DNA of 64,000 bases from Rotaria sp. Silwood1. Taxonomy: Eukaryota; Rotifera; Eurotatoria; Philodinida; Philodinidae. How positions within the stretch are numbered: the stretch's first letter is position 1; the number at the start of each line of letters is the position of its first letter. The position numbers were made by a program, and so were the translations under genes. Positions 24,001 through 34,705 of the stretch are shown here, piece after piece. The notes under the pieces were generated by a model that did no database searches, had not been told where the DNA came from, and worked only from the letters and a program-made list of their open reading frames with translations. The stretch is taken from assembly GCA_905250075.1 (NCBI GenBank), contig CAJNOP010000029.1:745414-809413 (forward strand), in the 5' to 3' direction.

Positions 24001-25416
24001 ATCTACAACTTGTTCTTTTACATATTTGACATGTGGTTTATGTTGTGAAAAAAATGGACGGTCTAAAATTCAATAGATTAAGTTGATAAATTAGAACAAA
24101 GAACAAGAAAAGAAAAACCAAGAAAAAAAGCTAATCAAATCCGATTGTAATAACATACTAGTTCTCCAACAACTCATCAGTCATCAATGGCGAACAGCAG
24201 TATATAATTGGATAATTGTAGTTATTCAAATACTAGTACATATATACTAGTAGATATTATCAATGCCATCGTATAAGTATTTCCCATGAGTACTTTGGTA
24301 GTTTAATCAATATGCATAGATCTTGCTTGTAGATCGATGATATATCAGAGGTTGTGTTTTTTTTTTCTATTTTCTCCTAGGCTGTTTTTCTTTCGCTCCT
24401 CTTTTTTTGTTTATAAGAATTTCTACAAATGATGTTCTTCATATCTATCTCTAGACTAATGATAATCCATCGTTCTTCATGTAGGTGAAGAACCTGATGA
24501 TCATTTCTACTTGTCTGATTTTTGTCAGGCTTGTCTATCATTTGATGTGCAAGATACTATTTCCGACTTTTTTTCCCATGCATATATAGAATTCTTTTTA
24601 TTTTTAGTTTTTGTTATAAATGACAATGATAAGTATATAAATATTGGCAACATAATTTATAGAAAAGACAACATGTGCATGTCAGATTATTTGTTGAATT
24701 TAGATTTTTGCAAGAGGCTTATCTTTATCAGGTACTCAGATTTTAGTAATAAATCTCATGAATAAAAAAAAACGAAGGCTTTGTATTTATTAGAATTGAT
24801 TCTCTTACCATTGTAATTAATACTTTGTCGAAGCGAGTGCTTATCCATTTGTTGACAATAACTGTTAGTAATATTTTGATGTTCATCATCATTATTATTA
24901 TTATTAGTCTCATCAATATTTTCTTCAATCGTTGGTAAAACTAAAATTATAGATGTTCCCATCGTTTCTCTACTAGTATTATTTCGATGCATCAAAGACT
25001 GATTATGCATGCTTATGTAAGCACAAGAATGGAAAAAATGGGAAGAGTTGTTAGACTATACGTCTATAAATTAAGTGTCAAGTGTCAAACATTTAAATGG
25101 AAGAAGGGATGCAATAATGTGTCGATATAACAGCAAACTCCATAGAGGGACAACTGTGGGCGACACAAAAAAACGAGGTATAAGTTTACTGAAGCACACA
25201 TTTACAGACATGGTATAAACAACTTTTACCTGAAAGAATAAGACTGTCATCATCGTCGTTGTCACTATCAATACTGAAACTGTTTTCAATTAGCTCATTG
25301 TTATATTCCGCAAATTCTTTGACACTTTTCGAATCATTATCGTTATGTCCAAAAACAAAAACACTCAATTGAGCAGGAATATGTCCATGATTGATATTTG
25401 TTTTTGATGAATGCAT
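15079..25416 (-). CDS. SLC4-family bicarbonate transporter, C-terminal half missing
   Basis: Likely a plasma-membrane bicarbonate carrier, probably of the sodium-coupled branch. Eighteen exons: first exon 25230-25416 (or 24809-25010), then 23924-24062, 22188-22366, 21928-22118, 21749-21840, 21643-21692, 21517-21579, 21304-21439, 21053-21245, 20847-20984, 19621-19741, 19447-19559, 19151-19391, 19069-19086 (18 nt), 18802-19014, 18587-18735, 15465-15659, 15079-15409. The cytosolic domain shows ECARWIRYEEDF, LLELHRGLHYGIVLLDLDED and MAFVRLSQSQL; the loop VLPPGDYD precedes the membrane part. Membrane motifs are FVFGGVYREM, PALTFGGIIG, GQPLLILGPTGPFLVFEE, TRFTEEIFALIIALVYLYEP and NKALLSFIILIGTCF. 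About 916 residues are readable, up to roughly helix 6; helices 7-14 are lost at the gap. Long introns are 1 (about 1.2 kb), 2 (1.6 kb), 10 (1.1 kb) and 16 (2.9 kb). Confidence 0.85.
15660..18586. other. 2.9-kb SLC4 intron with repeat-like content and an antisense frame
   Basis: This intron is some 50 times the usual length. GAATTTTGATCTGAAAC at 15868 matches the foldback element in the POLR2E intron. A 168-codon open frame on the plus strand (16386-16892) begins MVLVKNTSVNELSS and contains Cys and aromatic residues, but I recognise no family and see no splice support. The rest is AT-rich without terminal repeats that I can define. It is probably mobile-element debris. Confidence 0.4.
16386..16892 (+). 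CDS. 168-codon open frame in SLC4 intron, unrecognised
   Basis: It is the longest uninterrupted frame in this intron and is antisense to the host gene. The predicted product has no signal peptide, and no clear domain is visible. Codon use is mixed and less like that of the neighbouring genes. It could be a captured or decayed element frame, or chance. I assign no function. Confidence 0.2.
   Translation: MVLVKNTSVNELSSMRQIRQNYQLSYSLFIAFKGSRLTSSLQEIHCLRWFQIKVGIATQFFIWTEFGNWFQFTFYDCFSRHGAAISKKCHLTILNLAFLNIEINYKKPSGIQVYSNIDLHKNIAYILKRIERILFFLIENYDVAKAVNNLRDGLFHSNPDKSIDNMFK
19742..20846. other. 1.1-kb SLC4 intron
   Basis: It joins CAA at 20847 (donor GTACAA) to TCTGATCTAATGCG at 19741, giving THRLSQ-SDLMRRIP in frame. 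It is AT-rich with many ATATA runs, and I see no element ends or reading frame. Confidence 0.5.
22367..23923. other. 1.6-kb SLC4 intron 2
   Basis: T-rich and A-rich low-complexity DNA. Several frames on both strands around 22430-22680 overlap each other and are not supported as genes. No element termini are seen. Confidence 0.5.
24809..25010 (-). CDS. Alternative first exon of the SLC4 gene
   Basis: Frame MHNQSLMHRNNTSRETMG to SLRQSINYN ends in AAT G before GTAAGAG, phase 1. The exon at 25230-25416 (MHSSKTNINHGHIPAQ to DDDDSLILS) also ends in phase 1 before GTAAAAG. Both join the same acceptor at 24062, giving codon GAC and the sequence DRPFFSQHKPHVKYV. The two cannot be joined to each other in frame by any acceptor I can find. 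So they look like mutually exclusive N-termini from separate promoters, as known for several vertebrate SLC4 genes. Confidence 0.6.
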
Positions 25417-26343
25417 GTTTTTTTTTTGTTCTCTATTTAAACATGATTAATCATTTCTGAATAACTATAAAAAATTAATTACTAAATTGAATAGTTACAT
25501 TCAAAAAAAGTTCATTGTCTTACATAATGAAGAACTAAAAAAAGAGAAAAAGAACAGAAAACAATAAAATGACATCAAAGAATCTTATTTTTGCTTGTGT
25601 TCTATTAATGACTTAATGTTAGAGATGTAGAACGCAGACGACAATATTTTTTTAAAATAAAACGAATAGCAGAGAATATGTTGCCAATGAGAAAAAGCAT
25701 AACAACAACAAAAAAAAAAAAAGAAGAAGAAAAGGATCACGACAATGATGGTAATTAGCAGACAGACAAAAAAAAAGAAAATAAAACGATGAAAACAAAA
25801 ATGCTGCCAGCTACAAAAATAACTTGTCGAAATAAAATGTCTGAGTACTGAATTAACACGCATGTCTCTCGAGAATAAATCACACAAGCATATCTATACA
25901 CGTTTCCTTTTTTTATAGTTTGACATTTAATAAACTTACGACAATCAACTTATAAGACAATACTTCATGTCGTCCTTATTCTTTTCTATTTTGGTTAGTT
26001 ATTATTATTTTATGAAACTAAATTTTTTTTTTTATTAATTAAGAACTTTGAATAATTCAATGTTAACAAGAAAGAAAAAGAAAAGAAAATGTAATTTCCT
26101 GTTCGATTTTCTTCGGAGTTTTATATTAATATAAGATAAAGAAAAGAAAAATGACGATATTCTACTATTTTAAACGTGAACATCAATCCATAGTAATCTT
26201 AAATAAGAAGATTATTTATGTTAATGGAACTTTGGTTTTCTTTATTTTTTAAAATATCATATTAGATAGTTTTTTTTTTCTTTTATTAACTTGATTTATA
26301 ATCTTTTTCTCGTCAATACAAACAAGTGTTTTCTTTTTTTTTT
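25417..26343. other. Spacer between SLC4 and the small secreted-peptide gene
   Basis: Poly-A and poly-T rich. A 100-codon minus-strand frame at 25585-25887 is phenylalanine-rich low complexity and is not called. This stretch contains the 5' flank and presumed promoter of the longer SLC4 first exon. Confidence 0.5.
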
Positions 26344-26583
26344 TTAAAAGTCTATTAAGCGTTTACGAGGATGATAAATATATGGTAAAAATGGTTGATT
26401 CCCATCATCCATGTTTGATATTATATGATGATTATAATTATTTGACAATTGATGAGGTTGTAAAAATTTATAACCATGTCCATAGTGAACGATTGGTCGA
26501 TATGACGATGCTGATGGATGACCATAGATATTTCCACTTGATATAACGAGAAGTACGATGAGCGTAACTGTAAAGACAGTCAT
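26344..26583 (-). CDS. Small secreted protein, neuropeptide-precursor-like
   Basis: Single-exon frame of 79 residues. The start MTVFTVTLIVLLVISSGNIY is a convincing signal peptide, likely cut around residue 20-22. The mature part is His, Tyr, Ser and Asn rich (SASSYRPIVHYGHGYKF) with no cysteine. A tribasic RKR site lies six residues before the end (YIYHPRKRLIDF), a typical prohormone-convertase cleavage context. It is therefore either a peptide-hormone precursor or a small extracellular protein. No Gly amidation signal is seen before RKR. The family is not recognised. Confidence 0.55.
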   Translation of the reverse strand: MTVFTVTLIVLLVISSGNIYGHPSASSYRPIVHYGHGYKFLQPHQLSNNYNHHIISNMDDGNQPFLPYIYHPRKRLIDF

Positions 26584-27464
26584 GATGCGTATATATTGAG
26601 AAGATAGAAATATTTTGTGAAGTAAAAAAATGACTATGCGTTTGGAGTTTTTATAAGCGTTTATTAACGGTTTTTTGATTTATTACGATATTTAAGTATG
26701 ATTAAATATACTCATGTTACATATAATTTTAATTAGCATTTGTTTAGTCAATTTACTCATTTATTTTTGTTATTTTTAAAGTTCTCTATGTTAAAGTGTT
26801 TCTTGAGAATACTAGAAACTAAAAATATCCTTCTTTTTTTGGTTTTTAAATAGAATTTCTACCAGTTAAAACTGAAAAAAAATCTTGTTTGAACAGCTGA
26901 ACAAGGTAAATTACATTCATACCATGTAAATGAATAAATCAATCATACTCAAGTTACATTAATATACGCGAATGATTTTTGACAAAGAATAACTAAATTA
27001 AAGTATCAATATATTTATTAAGTGCAGATTCATCTTTATATCCCATGCATGTGGTATAGTATATACTAATTAGCATGCATGACTATGAAAAATGCATTTT
27101 CCACAAGGGTGCCACTATTAGTTAGGTTCTTCATTTTTTTTTCTTTTGTAAATGTACTCATATCCTTTGACCTACGAAACGTTTTTGTTTCTAAGATCTA
27201 TTTATTTTTGTAATTGTAAATTATTAAAAATTCATTTGATTCAATCATGAACAATCATTTGAAAATGAATTACAATTCTCTAATTTAAATGATAAATTAA
27301 TGAGAATTATCATTTTAAGATGTATTTATTTTATTTTTGATTGATAAGCAAAAATGAGCACACTTGATTTTTTTTAAGAACAAATAGAATAATTCACATA
27401 ATGGAACGTAAGCGAAGAGGCAAAAAATAAAAATAAGAGAAAACAAAAAATGAAATCTGACATA
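26584..27464. other. Intergenic, no gene seen
   Basis: AT-rich, with a motif of dispersed ATGATT/AATCAT complements near 27235-27345. It should include the promoter of the secreted-peptide gene and the 3' flank of the palmitoyltransferase gene. Confidence 0.45.
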
Positions 27465-30400
27465 TTAAACATAATCACGCGGTGGATAACGATGTTGTTT
27501 TTGTTCGGAATAAGGATTGATTGTTGTTGCATATACTCGCTAAAACAATACCAAATAAAATATATATATAAATCTTTATTTTATAATTTGATTGATTCAA
27601 AGATATGAATATACTACATTATTATTTGTACGACGATTTTCTTCAGATTGATATCGTATCATTTCTTCAACATTATTATTATTATTATTATTCATCATGT
27701 TATTTTTTCTCATATTAGTATGATCATCTGGTTTTACTATAGCTCTTAAATTAAGAAAACTTGGTGGTAATGGTCCACATAATGTTGAAAAACAATTCAC
27801 ACATGAATTTTGTTTTGAATAAGGATTTTTCATAGTCACACCTGGACGAGCTGTATTCCATGTATTTTTAATCTTTTTAAATAAAGACAATGGACAAAAT
27901 AACTAAAAAAAATTTTTATTCTTTTAACACTTACATCTTCATTTGTTGTTACACTACGACAAATTAAATATGTATGATATCCCCAAAGACCAACAACGGA
28001 CCAAATTGAAAAAAAACAAATTATCACTTCAACTACTGTTGCTGGTGTATCTCGAATTGCATCAATAAATGATGGTTTATCTTGAGCTCCTATGTAAAAA
28101 AAAAAAAGAATAAAACAAACATAAAAAACATAGAACTCGTAGAGTCCAATTTTTTTTTTGCAAATCTGGACCTAGATCGAATCGTATTTTGATACTCTTA
28201 ATAAAACGTTCTAATCAAAATAGGATAATCATCTCAAAGATACATGATACTTTTTTCCGATTTGTTTCATTTGATAATTATCGCATTCTACACATTTCTC
28301 AAATAACTAGAATCTGTCGAATTCAAAATTTTTAGAACTCAGATTCGATACACTCTATTTCCCAATGACCTCAATATACAACATTAAACTCATACTGTAT
28401 GACATTGTATGTTTTTTTTTTGTCGATTTACTAATTAATAAAGTATTTAGGAAGTTTATTTCTTCTTGTTCTTTCAAGCGTATTATCAATCTTTTGATTA
28501 TTATATGCAGACTTAGTAATTTCTTTTTAATTTTATGAATAAGCAAAAAAATATTCTTTGTATTTGTGCATCTTTAAACGAGATAAACAAAAAAACAAAA
28601 AAAAAAAAAAAAACATTAATGATTTTCTGTTGGAAACAGCGTGAAACCATGTATTAAAAAAAATTATGAAATAAGTCAAAGTATAATGAAGGATAGAGAA
28701 TTATGAATGTAAAAATATATTACTTATTCTTTAGTTTCCGCTCTCGATGTTTTACAGATGATGAAAGAATATCATGAATTAATTGGAACTTTATTAAGAT
28801 ATTATTATTCATAGCTTAAAAGCATGCAAAGATCTATTTTTAATATTAATATATTAATTCTTTTGTAATATATAGGTCAAGTTCTACTTTGATAAATATA
28901 AGTTCGATTGACAATAGATCAATCAGTAGAAGACAAAAAAGTATTAATTTTATATTTTGAGAATAAAAGAAAATATCGAGAAAATTAATGCTTTTTCTTA
29001 TGAATGTTATTATCTAGGTTATGTTTAATTCACTACAAAATTCTATAATGAGTTAACAGCTGGAAAGATCATAGATGCATTCATTTTAAATTAGTTTCAT
29101 ATGAAATTTTTTTTCTGTATAAATTGAAATTAAATCTAGCACGCAAATGATAACGATATTAAGAATGTAATTGCAATTACTATAAAAATTATATTGTATT
29201 AAAAAATGTTGATAATTGGCAAAAGCTAATCGAAAAATTTATTGATGTTTACAAAAAAATAAATATGTTCTGTATAATGATATTCATTTTTAATATAGAA
29301 TATTTGAAAATCATTAACAGTATTGAACTAATTACCTAAAAAATGTTTAAAATTATTTATACTTCTAAAAAGAAGATCGCAAGCAAGTTGAAGAAGCGTG
29401 TTAATTAATTTGTGTACTATAATTGTAGAAATTTGCATTTGAAATCAATAAGAATATTCTTATTTTAAATAATATAAAAAGAAAAATCAAAGTTATTTAT
29501 ATATATGCTCTATATAAAAATTCATGTGAATCCTACGAGTTAATATTTTAATAATGTCTCTACTTTTAATGTAAAACTATATCTAATCGATAAATACCTG
29601 ATCTTCGATAGAATACATTGTTCTAAAATATTCGTACAATCAAATAGATGATGTAAAAGCTCAAGAAATTTATTTATTCTTATACGATTTTTCTGAACTA
29701 TATAAACAACAATACTACTCTATGTAAACATACTAAAAAATTTGAGATATATTGCGTAAAAGGAAAATCTATTCCAAAAATAAAAATTTTCACTTTTCAT
29801 ACTATCAAACACAAAAACATATTTTCATATAATCCTTAGAACAAGAAACAAATCCTTCACACATGGTCATAACAAAAAAAAATAATTAAGCTCTTCAATA
29901 CTTACGTAAAACAATATTTGTTATATTAAAAGCAAATATATATACGCACAAAATTGATAATGAAAATAAGAATAAATAAAAATATCTATAATTTCGTAGG
30001 CCAACACAATTTCCAACCCATGGACTATTATAAAGAAAAACAAAAAACAAAAAATTATATTTCAAATAAATAAAACATACCAATGATGATCGAAATTTGC
30101 TAAAATCAAAAATGAAAGCGCATTTTTTTATTTTGCTTCATTTAAAACAAAAAAAAATCTTATGTGTCAAAAACTATTTATTTTATTATTCTTGTTAATA
30201 TCAAATATTCAAATAAATTATTCATGTTCTATTACTCAATCTTACTGTTTATTAAATATGAATCGAACAAATCAGGTACATTCTTCAAATCTACAGAGTG
30301 GCCCAAATAATTTTTTTTTATATTGAACATAGTAAGTTAAAGCTCATATGTATACCACATATACTAGGTGACATAATTCCAAGGTACAGCATATGATCAG

Positions 30401-32053
30401 TATCTAAGTGTAGTAATTTGTTTAAAAGCGTACAAACATAGAGCAGTTAAAAGTAAGAAAACTAATCTGAGTTCTACCAAAACGTTTATTAAAGCAATAA
30501 AACTAGTTCATGACATTCACAATAATACGTATTTTTAATAGTGAAGCACACATATAAATACTAGTAGAGAATTCAAAACAATATATGTTGAGATAGTTAA
30601 ATCTATATTTGTACACATTTAATAAATTACTGCACTTAGACACTGATCGTATGTCGCATCTTTGAATTATGTCACTTAGTATATGTGGTATAAATATGAG
30701 CTTTAACTTACTATGTTCAATAAAAAAAAAAAAAAACGAAAAAATAATTTGTTCTGTTACTTTTGGACTACTCTGTACTTAAGATAATTCAAAATAAGAA
30801 TATAAAATATAAACAAGAATATATGAAATTTAATTTTCTGCTTCAAATATTTTTTTCGTATGTTTAGACTCAAGCTATTAATAAATGTAATAAGATAAAT
30901 AATCATTTCGAACTTCTATCATTAACAAATTTAACACGTTTTGATTTAATTTTGTCTTTATTAAATAATCATACGTATCAACAAATATGGATTGATTATA
31001 ATAGAACATCTTTAAAAAGTTTCTATCAATGTTCACAATTTAATTTATATAAAAATCAATGTTGGACATTATTATATAATAGTTCAGAAAAAAAATTTTG
31101 TTTAGTTCAAAATTATTGTCAAGAAGAACATTATGTATTATGTCAAAATAAATTAGTTATTTATAAATTAACAAAAAAAAATTCTCTTTTATTTATTAGT
31201 CTTTCAATAATAATTATTATTATTGTATATTTTTTAATTATTTATTATTATAAATATCGACAAATAAGAAAACAACGAAAACAATTAATTCGAAATTGTT
31301 TTCTTTCTATGCAAGATTTAGATTCATTTTAATAATAACTTACCAATACACGAATCACATAATGAACAATGTGATACGCGTGGTGGTCGAAAAATTTTAC
31401 ATGTTGAACAAAATTTTAATTGAATCACATGTCCACTTTCCATTCGAACGTCAAGTGTTCGACCTGGTAATGCAACATTCTGTGGACTATTTGAAAGATC
31501 TATTGCGTAGAAAAAAATAAATAAAGAAAGAATTATTTTGCTTTGTTTTATTAGTATGAAAAACAAAAAAAAATTTCTAACTTGCTCGTTCATGATAGAG
31601 TACTTCGTCTGATGTTCCTCGTGGAAGTATACCAGGATCGGAACAGGCTGTACGAAAAATAAATATAATAACAAATAGAAATATAATAGCAGCAAAAATT
31701 GGTATAGCTGGACTGAGTCGTTGAGTTAGATAGGGACAACTAAAATAGATAATGAGATGTTTTATGTAAATATTCTTACACTGCAAAATATATAATCGAG
31801 ATGTTCTAATAAAAAAATTAAAATTTTTCTTTTCGTAAATTCTTACTCGAATGCAAAGAATAGTCCTGATGTAGCAATAATCAAAAAAAGAGCAAGAATC
31901 AACACTCCAATATCGCGACCAGTTAAACAGCGTCCATCGCAATAAAAACGATTTTTGCTTTCAAGGAGCTATTCAATTAAATAAAAATAGTTATTACAAA
32001 AAAACAAAAACAAAAACAAAAACAAAAATACAAACCTCCCACTTTCTAACCAT
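27465..32053 (-). CDS. DHHC palmitoyltransferase, ZDHHC9/14/18 type
   Basis: Protein S-acyltransferase of Golgi or plasma membrane type. Nine exons: 32036-32053, 31847-31968, 31582-31739, 31344-31499, 30081-30099, 29906-30024, 27935-28089, 27615-27902, 27465-27539, totalling 1110 nt, 369 residues, matching the usual length of ZDHHC9. It starts MVRKWELLESKN. Helices 1-2 ([40 protein letters not shown]) precede [15 protein letters not shown]. The cysteine-rich domain begins at [20 protein letters not shown] and contains [20 protein letters not shown] with the catalytic Cys near residue 159. Helices 3-4 follow, then TTNEDV (the TTxE motif) and [12 protein letters not shown]. The DHH of the active site is encoded by a 19-nt exon. 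Intron 4 (30100-31343) holds a plus-strand gene, and intron 6 is 1.8 kb. The C-tail has an Asn run. Confidence 0.92.
28090..29905. other. 1.8-kb intron 6 of the palmitoyltransferase gene
   Basis: Strongly AT-rich with long poly-A runs near 28590. No element ends or convincing frame are seen. Confidence 0.5.
30162..31332 (+). CDS. Nested type I membrane protein, possible C-type-lectin-like ectodomain
   Basis: The gene lies inside intron 4 of the palmitoyltransferase gene on the opposite strand. Exons 30162-30275 and 30868-31332 join in phase 0 to 579 nt, 192 residues. [20 protein letters not shown] is a signal peptide. The ectodomain has Cys spaced as CSITQSYC, then [28 protein letters not shown] and HYVLCQ. 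The pattern with CW and a closing Cys after a hydrophobic stretch recalls a divergent C-type lectin fold, but this is weak. Membrane helix [20 protein letters not shown] is followed by a basic stop-transfer ([12 protein letters not shown]) and a short tail. The stop lies 11 nt short of the host exon 31344-31499. The intron carries a Tc1/mariner-like element. Confidence 0.65.
30294..30775. mobile_element. Tc1/mariner-like MITE, 482 bp, TA target site
   Basis: Ends are CAGAGTGGCCCAAATAA and, inverted, CAGAGTAGTCCAAAAGTAA, each flanked by TA (30292-30293 and 30776-30777). Inner inverted similarity is extensive, for example TTGAACATAGTAAGTTAAAG against CTTTAACTTACTATGTTCAA, so the whole element nearly folds back on itself. 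It has no transposase frame. It sits in the intron of the nested membrane-protein gene. Confidence 0.85.
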
Positions 32054-32372
32054 AATATATTAGAACTGATAAAAACTCCTCATACGCGACAGAGAAAATA
32101 ATAATCCCTACACTGATCGATGTTAAATAATTCTCGAAGACAACGACGAGAAAAAAAGAAGACGATATAAGCCGAAATCAAATAGAAAACATGATCAAAA
32201 AATGTTGAATATTATGAATGACGCTACTATCAATAGAAATTCATCTCGACAAGTAGCGTTTATTTATAACGACATCTTCTCTCATATCCATGATTAGTTA
32301 GGCATTGACAACAGGAAGAACAAAATAACTACTAAGTGTTTCCTTTTCATTTAATACAACTTTTGAACAAAA
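32054..32372. promoter_or_regulatory. Shared 5' region of two divergent genes
   Basis: Only 319 bp separate the ATG of the palmitoyltransferase gene (minus) and that of the NSMCE2-like gene (plus). Both promoters must lie here, so it is a candidate bidirectional promoter. No TATA element stands out. Confidence 0.5.
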
Positions 32373-34271
32373 ATGGCAGCAAAAATGACGACTAATTCAG
32401 ATTCTTTGTTTATATCGAATATAGACAATTGTGTATTAGATTATACAGAAATAGATCAAGGTCTTAATTTATGGTCAGAAATACTTCCATTAATTGAAAA
32501 ACAAATTGTTACACTGACAACTGTTGCTCAAGAAATGCAAGAATGTCCAGGTAATTTAATTGAATCATAATTTTTATATCTTTATTGTTGTTTTATCTTT
32601 TTTTTTCAGAACGTCAAAAATATGTTGATGCACTTATGAAAATTGCTGTACGAGTTAATGATGTTGAAGAAAAAGCTACTACATGTATTAAAGAAGCTCG
32701 AACACAATTGAAAAAGGTTAAAAAAGAAACATCTTTGATAGATATTAATAATTTAATGAAACACGAAGAAATTTAAATTATTAATATAACGTTAAAATAT
32801 TATAATCAATAATTGAGTTTTTCCATAGTGAATAGAGGACATAAATTTAATCTTAATATTTAATTTTTCTTAACAACTTATTAGATATAGATTTGATGAT
32901 ATAAAGTTGAATAAATTAATTTTTCTCTTTGAAATATTCAAATCATAATGATCAAAACAAAATATTTCTAACTCGAGATTGAATACTTTAAAGATTTATT
33001 TACTAGACGGCTCATTTGTAATTCTTTCAAATCATTAATGTTTACATGGATTAGAGATGTGTAGGGTAAGGGTAAGGGTTAGAAAATTTTTTCTCAATTA
33101 GGGTATGGGACACGAAAAAAACTTACTGTACATATCATTAACGTGTTATAAGTTCGTAGGAGAAGGTATACAGTAGAGACTCTACAGTGCAGAATAAGGA
33201 TTCAAAACAAAGCTTACCCTGTATATTTTCTAACATCGATCAATGTTTTTTGATTTGTTCTGTTTAATAGGTTTTTTTTTACAGTCAACAACATTTTATT
33301 TTTATTAGTCTGTTTGATCATTAGTATTTTTTTTTACATCATTACATGACTGTGCTTCGTTTCATCATTATATCATGAGTTTTGCTAGTGATGTAACCCG
33401 ATACAATAATTGACAGTAGCGGATGAAAGTATTTGATGATTTTTTGAAATGAAAAATATGATATTATAGAACGTAATGATAAGAAAATTAGACCAGAACA
33501 TACATGAAAACTGATCTTGAATGCTGAAAATTTAAAAAAAAAAGTCTATGATCTATTTTTATATTGCAACAGCAGTAACTCACTCGATTGACTTACATAT
33601 CTAGATCTTCGAAATTAAGATATATTATCTTTTGTTTTTTTTCTTCTGTTCTCTAGACTAAACTTATTGATAAAACTAATGATATTCAAGAAAACGAAAA
33701 AGTGCGTCATCGAAAAGTTCGTAATAATCGAGACGATGAAAATTCTGATGAAGATGATGAAAGTGATAATGAAATGGAAATAGATGAATCACAAATAAAT
33801 GAACAAATTGAAGTTTCAGCATTAAATAGCGAAAATTTAGAAAAATTACAAAATCACTTACAAAAAATTCTTCTTAAACAACCTAATTCAAATGAATCTA
33901 ATATTGATGCTGACAATCGTTATGCTGACTTTCTTGAATGTATTTCCAAAATGCAAGGTAACAATAGAAGCAAAAAAAAAACAGAATCTTGTGATCCGTT
34001 CAAATATATTTTATTCATCATTTTAGGTAATGATGAAGATGATGATAATGATAATGATACAAATATTATTGATCAAGTTGCTTCCAATAAATGTCCATTA
34101 ACACAAAAACCATTTGTTCAACCCGTACAAAATAAAAAATGTAAACATAAATATGAAAAAATGACTGTACTTAAATATATTGCTGATAAAAATAAAGCAA
34201 AACGTCCAGCTAAATGTCCATCATCTGGTTGTAATAATATTCTGAATGAAAAAGATCTTATTAATGTTTAG
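32373..34271 (+). CDS. NSMCE2/MMS21-like SUMO E3 ligase with SP-RING
   Basis: Likely the SUMO ligase subunit of the SMC5/6 genome-stability complex. Proposed exons 32373-32550, 32610-32716, 33657-33957 and 34027-34271 total 831 nt, 276 residues (human about 247). The N-terminal half is helical (EKQIVTLTTVAQEMQECPER) and fits the part that binds the SMC5 coiled coil. A very acidic linker (DENSDEDDESDNEMEIDES) follows. The C-terminus is an SP-RING: NKCPLTQKPFVQPVQNKKCK, HKYEKMTVLKYI, AKCPSSGCNN, with Cys, His, Cys, Cys zinc ligands visible. The donor before the 0.94-kb intron (AAG-GTTAAA) is weak. Reading through it gives a 134-residue product ending LMKHEEI, so two separate genes remain possible. 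The last intron is 69 nt and stop-free. Confidence 0.75.
32717..33656. other. Long intron of the NSMCE2-like gene with telomere-like motif
   Basis: At 33061-33082 a short run of GTAGGGTAAGGGTAAGGGTTAG is present, like degenerate animal telomeric units. The remainder is AT-rich without a coding frame. Its length contrasts with the 59-nt and 69-nt introns of the same gene. Confidence 0.4.
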
Positions 34272-34705
34272 ATTATATGTTATATAGGCTTTGTTTTCTA
34301 TTGAAATAAATAGTAAGAAATAAAAATTAATATATATATATTTTTTTTTTTGATTTTCTCATATATTGATATGTTAATATTCATTGATATTTTAGCCAAC
34401 ATACAAACAAAATAGGTTTTTTTTTTTGGCACAAAGCCACACTAATAATATGAAATAAGAATTTCTTTTTTTTTTCGTTCGAAAGAACTAGAAGTACAAT
34501 AGAAAAAATACTGTTTACTCTTTTTTTTCTCTCACATATCTTTTGTTCGTCTAAAACGACTAGTTCTAAGAAGAAGAATAAAACACTGGACATATACAAC
34601 AAATGGTTAAAACAAACGAAAGATGAAACAAACAGGTATTGAGGTAAAACAAATGTTTGTATTTTGTCGATGAGCAAAAATACTCCGTCGTCTTCTTCAT
34701 AAAGC
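34272..34705. other. Convergent 3' flanks
   Basis: Between the stop codons of the NSMCE2-like gene (plus) and ADSL (minus). AATAAA at 34305-34310 is a candidate polyadenylation signal for the plus-strand gene. No gene is seen. Confidence 0.5.

Noticed and set aside
25585-25887. 100-codon minus-strand frame rich in Phe, Cys and Ile
   Set aside because: It arises from poly-A tracts read in reverse and has no splice or domain support.
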